Positions 23,781 through 30,637 of a DNA stretch of 49,545 nt are shown one piece after another. A program made the position numbers and the translations under genes. Source of the DNA: an uncultured Treponema sp. (GTDB lineage: Bacteria > Spirochaetota > Spirochaetia > Treponematales > Treponemataceae); contig CAKZZR010000066.1 in assembly GCA_937885475.1 (NCBI GenBank), positions 1-49,545 on the forward strand. The letters run 5' to 3'. The first letter of the stretch is position 1, and the number at the start of each line of letters is the position of its first letter. The notes beneath the pieces were generated by a model. That model ran no database searches. It was not told the origin of the DNA and worked only from the letters and a program-made list of their open reading frames with translations.

Positions 23781-25892
23781 ATGAAGATGTGCTTTCTGAA
23801 ACGACTGGGCGCGCTTATAACCGCCCTCGCGCTTTTTTTGCCCGCTGTCTGCGTCGCGCAGATTGTAAGTCCCGCCGAGGGAACGTGGGCAAACCGGCAG
23901 CTGCTCATAATTGACGTGCCGCCGGAAGGAAACGCATTCTATTCGCTGAACGGAACCGACCCGGAGCGCTCCGGCTTTGCCTATGACGGTCCCGTTCTTA
24001 TCGACCTTTCCGGAGCTGTCAGCGTGAATGTCTCCATAATCGACCGGAACGGAAACAAGGTGTTCAAAAAGGTTTCCTACACGGTGAACGAGGCGACGCT
24101 GCCAGAGGAGCGCACTTCCTTTGATTTTTTGCAGGGCGTTCTACAGAAGGGAATGCTTGACTATTCGGCGGGAGACGTGCTTTCGATTCCAAAGACGCTG
24201 GAATACAGTCTGGGCGAGAATTCGCCGGTGTTCACGCCGGGCGCGGAGCTTTCGCTCAGCCGCGACATGATTCTTTCGCGCTATCTTCCGTGCGTGGTCA
24301 GCGACGGAAAGGCATTCTGGCGCTTCGTCATAAAAATCTCTCCGGTCATGTCTGGACTTTTCAGCCGCAAGGACGTTCCTTTTGTCATTGAGGATTGGGA
24401 GACTTTCATTTTTTCTGACCGGCATTTTATCTATAAAATTGATGACGGCTGGTGGCAGCAGCCCAAGGAAAAAATCGTCCTTGACCGCAGCGTGAACCAC
24501 ATGATTTCGTGGCAGAGCGTGGATTATGCAAAGGAAAACATCGTTAAATTCTACAATGTTCCGCCACGTCCGCGCATTGTAAAAAAGGTTGAGGACAACG
24601 GCGAGCTGCTTGTTTCCGTTGACGGTGGAACCGGCTATAAATTCGGACTTTTGGAAAGCGGCGGGTCTGCGAGCGAGCTGTATGATTCACTTAAGATAGA
24701 TACATTCCCCGGCGACAATTTTGACGGCGAGCTTACGGTGGGAATTTTTTATGATTCTGTGTGTCAGGGAACGATGGAGCTGGACTTCAACATTCATAAG
24801 CGACTTCCGCAGGCTCCTCTGATTATCTCCTCTGCGGACGGAGATTTTTCCCGGAATGCAGTGCGGATTGCCGTTGCCAGCCCGGAAAAGCACGAGGTGT
24901 ATTACGCGGTTACAGGCCCGGTCATTCTTGATGAGAATTATTCTATGAGCGCGAAGGATGTTCTGTTCTCCCTGAATTCAGAGTCGTTCAAGAAGAGCCT
25001 GAATGCCGCGGTCGTCCTTGAGCCTGTTACCGACGGCGCTGCGGCATACCGCGTGTCCGCATACTGCATTGACGAGCATAAGAACCGGAGTAAGACGTCA
25101 GAATATTCGGTCATCATTGACCAGACGAACTATTATCTTGACGGCAGCATCCGCGACCCTGAAAAGCTTGCCCGCGCCAACGGAACGGCAAAATATCCGT
25201 TCAATGATTTTTCAAAGGTGCTCTCGCTCATCAATGGTAGCCGTTTTGTGCATGTGCGCGTTTCCGGCGAGGTGCGCATTCCGGACGGAGCTTCGGTAAT
25301 CACCTCTAACTGCCGCGTGGACGGCTTGAATGATGCGCGTCTGGTGCTTTCTCCTGCGACGAATTTTATCATCAGGAATGCAAGCGTGTCGTTCTCTAAC
25401 TGCATGCTGACGCTTTCTGAGTCGCGGAACACCACGGAAACAGCCTCCTTGTTTACGCTTGAGCGCGGCGTTCTGTATTTTGACGGCGTGGAGCTTTCCT
25501 GCGTGTTCGGAAAATCCGGTTCGGTCATCAATTCTGACAATTCTGTCATAAACGTTTTGAATTCGGGAATAACTTCGTCTGCGGAAACATATTCTTCGGC
25601 GATTGCCTCGGTGGATTCAAAAATCAGCATAAAAAAATCTCGCATCACGACGGTCGCAGGAACGGCTGTGAATGCGTCGGCGCAGGGCGGTATTTTTGAG
25701 CTTACGGACTCAACCTGCATCGTAACCGGTGTTATGGGGCGCGTTGCCGAACTTTTTGACACACACTCAACCGTAACCGGAAACAACTTTGTGGGCGACC
25801 TTAAGAAGGCGCAGGGAAACAACCGTCCGATTTATTTTGACGACAAGAATTATTCCGTGGAATTCGCGCGGAACAACATAACGGGCTTCTAG
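23781..25892 (+). CDS. Exported parallel beta-helix repeat protein
   Basis: A 703-residue protein with a signal peptide (ALITALALFLPAVCVAQ). Residues about 30-110 resemble a chitobiase/hexosaminidase C-terminal-type beta-sandwich (FYSLNGTDPERSG, VLIDLSGAVSVNVSIID). Around 310-460 is another Ig-like region. From about 470 a series of short repeats (NGSRFVHVRVSGEVRIPDG, NASVSFSNCMLTLS, GVELSCVFGKSGSVIN, quoted separately) reads as a right-handed beta-helix. Such folds bind or cleave polysaccharide or serve as surface adhesins. No catalytic residues can be identified, so function is open. It follows the phosphoribosyltransferase by 9 nt with AGGA nearby, and rnhB starts 2 nt after its stop. Confidence 0.75.
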   Translation: MKMCFLKRLGALITALALFLPAVCVAQIVSPAEGTWANRQLLIIDVPPEGNAFYSLNGTDPERSGFAYDGPVLIDLSGAVSVNVSIIDRNGNKVFKKVSYTVNEATLPEERTSFDFLQGVLQKGMLDYSAGDVLSIPKTLEYSLGENSPVFTPGAELSLSRDMILSRYLPCVVSDGKAFWRFVIKISPVMSGLFSRKDVPFVIEDWETFIFSDRHFIYKIDDGWWQQPKEKIVLDRSVNHMISWQSVDYAKENIVKFYNVPPRPRIVKKVEDNGELLVSVDGGTGYKFGLLESGGSASELYDSLKIDTFPGDNFDGELTVGIFYDSVCQGTMELDFNIHKRLPQAPLIISSADGDFSRNAVRIAVASPEKHEVYYAVTGPVILDENYSMSAKDVLFSLNSESFKKSLNAAVVLEPVTDGAAAYRVSAYCIDEHKNRSKTSEYSVIIDQTNYYLDGSIRDPEKLARANGTAKYPFNDFSKVLSLINGSRFVHVRVSGEVRIPDGASVITSNCRVDGLNDARLVLSPATNFIIRNASVSFSNCMLTLSESRNTTETASLFTLERGVLYFDGVELSCVFGKSGSVINSDNSVINVLNSGITSSAETYSSAIASVDSKISIKKSRITTVAGTAVNASAQGGIFELTDSTCIVTGVMGRVAELFDTHSTVTGNNFVGDLKKAQGNNRPIYFDDKNYSVEFARNNITGF

Positions 25893-25894
25893 CG

Positions 25895-26485
25895 ATGGGC
25901 GTTATTTTAAGCTGCGGATTTGACGAGGCGGGGCGGGGTCCCTTGGCAGGACCGGTTACCGCGGGAGCGGTCATCCTGCCGCCGGATTTTCCGCTTGAGA
26001 TTTTGAATGATTCCAAAAAACTTTCTGAAAAGAAGCGCGAGAGCGCCGAGCGTGTCATCAAGGAGAACGCCTGCTGGGGAATCGGCATAGTTGACCATGA
26101 GACCATAGACAGAATGAACATCCTGCGGGCAAGCATGTACGCCATGCGCCTTGCCTATGAAATGATGAGCCGCTCGCTTCCTGAATGGGCGGCGCGGCAT
26201 GGCATTTCTGACTATTCGCTGTGCGGTATAACCGACGGCACTACTGTTCCCGAGGTTCCGATTGAATCGCTCCGTGCGGAGCCAAAGGCAGATGCCCGCT
26301 ACCCGGAGGTCATGGCGGCAAGCATAATTGCAAAGGTCGGCAGGGACAGAATCATGTACGAGATGGATGCCATGTACCCGCAGTACGGCTACGCCAAGCA
26401 CAAGGGATACCCGACGCCTGCGCACAAAAAAATATGCCGCGAAATAGGTCCGAGTCCCATTCAGCGGCATAGCTTTTCATATTAA
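25895..26485 (+). CDS. rnhB: Ribonuclease HII
   Basis: A 196-residue RNase HII that cuts RNA in RNA-DNA hybrids, including single ribonucleotides misincorporated into DNA. Motifs are D10-E11 in GFDEAGRGPLAGPV, D114 in GITDGTT and D151 in AASIIAKVGRDRIM, with the C-terminal HKGYPTPAHKK block. These provide the acidic metal-binding cluster. Length is typical. The ATG follows the previous stop by 2 nt with no clear ribosome binding site, so it is probably coupled to the beta-helix gene. It converges with the PUR-domain gene across 25 nt. Confidence 0.95.
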   Translation: MGVILSCGFDEAGRGPLAGPVTAGAVILPPDFPLEILNDSKKLSEKKRESAERVIKENACWGIGIVDHETIDRMNILRASMYAMRLAYEMMSRSLPEWAARHGISDYSLCGITDGTTVPEVPIESLRAEPKADARYPEVMAASIIAKVGRDRIMYEMDAMYPQYGYAKHKGYPTPAHKKICREIGPSPIQRHSFSY

Positions 26486-26510
26486 TTTGTTCGACGCGTG
26501 TCGTTCTGTT
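26486..26510. other. Convergent gap between rnhB and the PUR-domain gene
   Basis: A short gap with CGAC-GCGT-GTCG (26492-26503) followed by TTCTGTTTT. It is at most a weak bidirectional terminator and too small to support strongly. Confidence 0.3.
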
Positions 26511-26894
26511 TTATTCTTCGCTTTCTTCAGGCTTTGCACGCTTTGATACGACGTGGATTTTTCCTGTGCGCTTGATTCCGTCGTCCTGTTTTTTTGTGCT
26601 TTGTGCGCGGTATACTTTCTTTTCCTTTTCTGCCTTTCGTGCGGCGCGGAGCTTTGCGCGCTCCTTTCTGTCTTTTTCAACGAAGTTCAAGGAAAGGTCG
26701 AGTCCCTTGAGGAATTTCTGCATATCGTCTGCAAAAATCGCAATCTGATGTCGTTCTCCGTCTGCGCCGTCCCGGCTTTTGCTTTCTACAATCTGAAGAA
26801 ATACGTCGCCTGTTCTGTTTTCCTTTACATTAAAAAAGTACGAACGGTTATCAAGATAAACTTCCGTTGTATAAAGTTCTCCTCGTGCACCCAT
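26511..26894 (-). CDS. PUR-domain (DUF3276/BpuR-like) nucleic-acid-binding protein
   Basis: A 127-residue protein. The first half has the PUR-domain pattern ELYTTEVYLDNRSYFFNVKEN...DVFLQIVESK, matching the bacterial DUF3276 family. The second half is a highly charged basic tail (KDRKERAKLRAARKAEKEKK). In Borrelia burgdorferi the relative BpuR binds DNA and RNA and regulates infection-linked genes. AGGAAGG lies 6 nt before the ATG. A candidate promoter (TTGACG-17-TAAGTT) overlaps the last codons of the upstream NifS-like gene. It converges with rnhB. The family assignment is by pattern, and the target is unknown. Confidence 0.82.
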   Translation of the reverse strand: MGARGELYTTEVYLDNRSYFFNVKENRTGDVFLQIVESKSRDGADGERHQIAIFADDMQKFLKGLDLSLNFVEKDRKERAKLRAARKAEKEKKVYRAQSTKKQDDGIKRTGKIHVVSKRAKPEESEE

Positions 26895-26928
26895 GTTATG
26901 CCTTCCTTAAAAATGCGAATGTCCGTAT

Positions 26929-26957
26929 AACTTAACAATTTATCGGCAAAGCGTCAA
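26929..26957 (-). promoter_or_regulatory. Candidate promoter of the PUR-domain gene
   Basis: On the minus strand TTGACG (forward 26952-26957) and TAAGTT (forward 26929-26934) are separated by 17 nt. The -10 box is weak. The start would be near 26922, giving a 28-nt leader with an AGGAAGG site. Confidence 0.5.
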
Positions 26958-28148
26958 TCAGTTTGCGGAATTGAATCGGCTTGCGATGGTCTGGACGGCG
27001 GAAAGTAGCTCTTGCATGCCTTCTTCTGTGGTGGCGGGACCAAAACTGAAGCGAACGGCGTTCTCGCTTTCCTTTGGCGAAATGTTCATTGCGTCAAGGA
27101 CGGGACGGTTGTTCTTGCGGGCGGAGCAGGCGCTGCCAGTTGAGATGCAGAAGCCTTCCGCATCAAGGGCGCGGAGCATTACCTGACCGGGAATTTTTTC
27201 AAATGCTGCCTGAACGACCCACGGTGAATAGCATTCTGGTTTTTCCGTTCGGGCTGCAGGAATGAGCGTGCAGCCCTTTATGCATGTGAGCGCGGAAACA
27301 AAGCGCTCTGTAAGCGGAAGCTGCGCTTTGTAGCGTTCCAATGCTCCTTCGTTTGACTCTGAGATGCAGTATTTTTGCAGGCATTTTGAGAACGCCACGG
27401 CACCGAATACGTTTTCAGTGCCGGACCTTACGCCCTTTTCCTGTCCGCCGCCGCGAAGGAACGGCTCAAAGCTGTTGGGCTCCGCAAGATACAGAAGCCC
27501 TATGCCGCGCGGTCCGCAGATTTTGTGGGAGCTGAACGCCGCGCTGTCTATGCCCTTGTGGTTCAGTTCGAGCGGAATTTTTCCGGCTGCCTGCACGCAG
27601 TCTATGTGAAGGCGCGGACGGCGCTTTCCGCGGCTTGAGCCCGCTATTGCGTCCGCTATGTCGTATATAGGTTGTATTGCGCCGGTCTCGTTGTTCACTG
27701 CCATGATGGAAACGAACAGCGTTTCTGTGGTAAGCTTTTCGCACACAGCTTCAGGCGTGATGATTCCGTTTTTGTCGGAAGGAATTGAGTCTACGGTAAA
27801 GCCGCATTTTTTGAGGGCAAGCGCCTGCTCGCGCACTGCGGGGGGCTCAATTGAGCTGAACAGCACGTGTCCTTTTTGTGGTCTGTTTATAACGGAAAGA
27901 AGGGGAATGTGGTCGCTTTCTGTGCCGCCGGACGTAAAGAATAATTGTTCCGGCTTTACGCCAAGGGCTTTGGCAGAACGGTTTCGCGCCTCTTCCAAAA
28001 GCTCCCGCGCTTCCTTGCCCGCGCTGTGCACGCTGGAGGGATTGCCCCATGCAAAAAGAGTTTCCTCCAAAGCCTCGCGAAGAATCATCTTGTCCGCCGG
28101 GCTTGTTGCCGCCCAGTCAAAATAGCGCTCTGTCTGCTCGTCCGTCAT
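26958..28148 (-). CDS. NifS/IscS-like cysteine desulfurase family protein
   Basis: A 396-residue fold-type I PLP enzyme. K209 (SSHKICGPRGIG) should bind PLP, D183 lies in HIDCVQAAGK, and the mobile-loop cysteine is C341 in GSACSARK. The family position EHxAV, whose His stacks on PLP and acts in catalysis, reads EPPAV here (P102). That is a missing key residue, so desulfurase activity is not certain. Group I enzymes have active cysteine in S-S-G-S-A-C; this loop reads STGSAC. The gene follows aroB by 1 nt (TAA-T-ATG) in the tmk-exported-aroB unit. No scaffold gene is next to it. Confidence 0.8.
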   Translation of the reverse strand: MTDEQTERYFDWAATSPADKMILREALEETLFAWGNPSSVHSAGKEARELLEEARNRSAKALGVKPEQLFFTSGGTESDHIPLLSVINRPQKGHVLFSSIEPPAVREQALALKKCGFTVDSIPSDKNGIITPEAVCEKLTTETLFVSIMAVNNETGAIQPIYDIADAIAGSSRGKRRPRLHIDCVQAAGKIPLELNHKGIDSAAFSSHKICGPRGIGLLYLAEPNSFEPFLRGGGQEKGVRSGTENVFGAVAFSKCLQKYCISESNEGALERYKAQLPLTERFVSALTCIKGCTLIPAARTEKPECYSPWVVQAAFEKIPGQVMLRALDAEGFCISTGSACSARKNNRPVLDAMNISPKESENAVRFSFGPATTEEGMQELLSAVQTIASRFNSAN

Positions 28149-28149
28149 A

Positions 28150-29271
28150 TTATTTCAGCACCGCCAGAATTTTTTCCTCGTCCGTTTCCTGAGTGAACGT
28201 GTCGCCCTGCGCGCGCTGCAGGACAAGACGGATTCGTCCGCCTGAATTCTTTTTGTCCTTGCGCATTGCCTGTATGAGCCGGTCGCCTATGCCGCCGCCC
28301 TTTACCAGCGGATGAACGGCGGTGTCGCACCAGCCGTAATGCCTGAGCAGCTCAAGCACCTCGTCCTTGAAGCTTTCCTTGCAGATTTCCTCGCGGGCGC
28401 ACAGCGCAACCTCTCGTCCGATTCCCCATGCAACGGCATCTCCGTGCGGAATGTTGCCAAGCCCTGCAAGAGTCTCAAGCGCATGCCCGAACGTGTGCCC
28501 AAGGTTAAGGTACATGCGGATATTCTTTTCGGTAAGATCTTCCTCAACGACGCGCGCCTTTGCCTGAGCGCATTTTTTTATCATAAGGGCGACCATCTCT
28601 TTCTCGCGGGAAAGCAGCTTCTGGCTTTCGGTCTTGAATAAATCGTACAGCTCCGCGTCAAACAGCAATGCGGTCTTAAGCGCCTCTCCCAGACCGGAGC
28701 GGTACTGCTCCGCAGAAAGCGACTGCACGAATTCCGGGTAGATGTGAATTTCCTTTGCTGGCCAGAATGCGCCTACCATGTTCTTGTAGTTGTCGAAGTC
28801 GCAGCCGGTTTTTCCACCGATTGAGGCGTCGACCATAGAAAGAAGCGTCGTCGGAACAAAAACGCACGGCACGCCGCGCTTAAAAAGGGAAGCCGCAAAA
28901 CCTGTCAGGTCGCTGATGACGCCACCTCCGATTCCAACGAACATGTCCTTTCGGGAAAAGCCTGCGTCAATGGCTGTGCGCGCAATCTCAAGCACGCTGT
29001 CCATAGTCTTGTATGCTTCCCCGGAACCGAGGATAAGCAGAATGTCCTTTCCGCATACGCCGTCGTCAAACTGTGCGATAAAATCTGCAAGATAGGGAAG
29101 CGTGGCGACGCTGGCATCCGTTACAAAGCAGCGGCGCTCGGTGGTCTTTTCGTCCGTTCCCGGCATAAAAAGCGCGGTTAAATCCGGTGTCTCGCTGTGA
29201 AAGGTGATTTCTGTTTTTTCGGTTCCCGGATGTGTTTCCGGGTAGGAGATAGTCATTCTGTCATTACTCAT
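28150..29271 (-). CDS. aroB: 3-dehydroquinate synthase
   Basis: A 373-residue AroB, which converts DAHP to 3-dehydroquinate in the shikimate pathway using NAD and a divalent metal. Motifs include GIGGGVISDLTGFAASLFKRG, quoted as GGGVISDLTG, followed by PTTLLSMVDASIGGKTG and GLGEALKTALLFD. The metal-site His residues lie in LGHTFGHALE. An N-terminal extension and length of about 370 are normal. It follows the exported-protein gene by 9 nt and ends 1 nt before the NifS-like gene. Its job in this operon is metabolic and does not appear linked to its neighbours. Confidence 0.95.
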   Translation of the reverse strand: MSNDRMTISYPETHPGTEKTEITFHSETPDLTALFMPGTDEKTTERRCFVTDASVATLPYLADFIAQFDDGVCGKDILLILGSGEAYKTMDSVLEIARTAIDAGFSRKDMFVGIGGGVISDLTGFAASLFKRGVPCVFVPTTLLSMVDASIGGKTGCDFDNYKNMVGAFWPAKEIHIYPEFVQSLSAEQYRSGLGEALKTALLFDAELYDLFKTESQKLLSREKEMVALMIKKCAQAKARVVEEDLTEKNIRMYLNLGHTFGHALETLAGLGNIPHGDAVAWGIGREVALCAREEICKESFKDEVLELLRHYGWCDTAVHPLVKGGGIGDRLIQAMRKDKKNSGGRIRLVLQRAQGDTFTQETDEEKILAVLK

Positions 29272-29280
29272 GACTTCATT

Positions 29281-29919
29281 TTAATAAGATTTTGAGTCCA
29301 TTGCAATAAAGGTGTCGCGCACATTCTCTACGCGGGCAATCTCGCGCTCAAGCATTTTCTTATAGTCGAGCTTGCCCGTCTTTATGCGTTCACGCTCATC
29401 TTCCCAATGCTGAAGCTCCGTGAGCGTCATGAAACTGAATTCCTTTGCGTTTGCTTTTTCTGCCCAGAGCTGAGCTTCCTTCCAGTAGCTTAGGCCCGCT
29501 TGATAGCAGCTTAGCGCCTTCTCCAGATTGCGAAGGTATTCGTCCTTCCACGGTGCGTCATAAAAGTAGGCGACCTTCTTGTCGTAGATTCGTCCCAGCC
29601 GAAGGTGCTGCTCAATGAGCTTAAGGTTTATGTGCATCTGAAAAAGATAGCGGTATTTTTCCCATTGTTTTTCGGTTTCTATCTTGGCGTCCGCGTACAA
29701 TGGGTTGCAGAAGTCTGCCTGTGCTGCTTTTTCGAGCCAATAGATGTTTTCCAGGCAGTCGTCCGGGTACTGCTGGTAATGAACGTGGTACAGGCGGTAC
29801 CAGTCTTCCTTGTATTTAACCATGTATGCGCCCGCGCTCTGCATGGAAAATGCTAGCAGAACAAAAAGCAGGAGGAGAAATCTTGAGATGTGGACTGTTT
29901 GTGTTGAAGAAACGCTCAC
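29281..29919 (-). CDS. Exported helical protein, unknown function
   Basis: A 212-residue protein with a signal peptide (FLLLLFVLLAFSMQSAGA) and a mature part rich in Tyr, Trp, Lys and Glu, almost entirely helical (for example YRYLFQMHINLKLIEQHL). The predicted start is GTG with no ribosome binding site. The only in-frame ATG candidate lies inside the signal sequence, and the frame is closed upstream by tmk's own stop 45 nt before. The charge and aromatic content would suit a periplasmic flagellar or collar component, but I have no sequence match for that. It sits between tmk and aroB. Confidence 0.7.
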   Translation of the reverse strand: MSVSSTQTVHISRFLLLLFVLLAFSMQSAGAYMVKYKEDWYRLYHVHYQQYPDDCLENIYWLEKAAQADFCNPLYADAKIETEKQWEKYRYLFQMHINLKLIEQHLRLGRIYDKKVAYFYDAPWKDEYLRNLEKALSCYQAGLSYWKEAQLWAEKANAKEFSFMTLTELQHWEDERERIKTGKLDYKKMLEREIARVENVRDTFIAMDSKSY

Positions 29920-29961
29920 ACTGTTCTTATCGGCAGGAGGAAGTGTTGTGTTTACGGATTT

Positions 29962-30576
29962 TTAGCGTATCGCCTGCACGGTCTTCAGTATGAATGCCTC
30001 AATGTCGTCCATGGTGGCGGCAGCATCGACCTCCACAAGGTTCATGCCGCTTCCTTTGCTGCCCTTGTATTCGCTCATCACCTGGTCGTAAAGTGCGGCA
30101 GTGCGCCTTTGGAATTCGAGCTTTTCGTAGATTTCCTTGGTCCCTCCGCGTTTTTCCACGCGGGAAAGCGAAATCTGCGGGTCAATCTTAAAATAAAGCA
30201 GAAGCTCCGGAAGCGGAAAGGGGCTGTTCAGCAGCGCGGGAAGGTCTTTTCCGCAGGAAACGGACTGATACGCAAGACTTGAGAAAAAATAGCGGTCGCA
30301 GAGAACGATTTTTCCGCTTTCTGCCTGCTCTTTGACGCCGCCTTTTCCAAAAATGTGCTCGCAGCGGTCGGCGGCAAACAGATATGCGGCGGTTTCCTCG
30401 GTTACTGAGAATTCTCCGCGCAGCATGCGGCGAAGGAATCTGCCGGTTTCCGCGTCCGTCGGTTCTGCGGTCGTCCATACGTTCTGCTCGCCAAGATTAT
30501 GCGCCAGCCGCTTGAGCTGCGTGGTGGTGCCGGCTCCGTCAATTCCCTCAAAAACTATGAAATTCTTTATGACCAT
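29962..30576 (-). CDS. tmk: Thymidylate kinase
   Basis: A 204-residue dTMP kinase. The nucleotide-binding start VFEGIDGAGTTTQLKRL has Thr (T17) where the P-loop Lys is usual (GxxxxGK). The DRYFFSSLAYQS motif and the RVEKRGG lid region are intact, and the length fits. If the Lys is truly absent, a residue elsewhere must replace it, or activity may be altered. It is first in the operon tmk-exported-aroB-nifS-like, and runs opposite to tamB from a 58-nt divergent region. The order tmk-tamB-bamA is preserved in Borrelia. Confidence 0.9.
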   Translation of the reverse strand: MVIKNFIVFEGIDGAGTTTQLKRLAHNLGEQNVWTTAEPTDAETGRFLRRMLRGEFSVTEETAAYLFAADRCEHIFGKGGVKEQAESGKIVLCDRYFFSSLAYQSVSCGKDLPALLNSPFPLPELLLYFKIDPQISLSRVEKRGGTKEIYEKLEFQRRTAALYDQVMSEYKGSKGSGMNLVEVDAAATMDDIEAFILKTVQAIR

Positions 30577-30612
30577 TTTGCTTTATAATTCCTATATAAA
30601 TTCCGAAAATTT

Positions 30613-30637
30613 TGATAAGATTATTGTCTGAAAAATG
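30613..30637 (+). promoter_or_regulatory. Extended -10 promoter at the tamB start
   Basis: TGaTAAGAT at 30613-30621 would start the transcript near 30628, about 7 nt before ATG 30635. No Shine-Dalgarno is visible. The -35 region is weak. Confidence 0.5.

Noticed and set aside
30577..30634. Promoter for tmk in the divergent region
   Set aside because: Several TATA-like strings occur on the minus strand, but none has a convincing -35 at proper spacing, so I did not name one.
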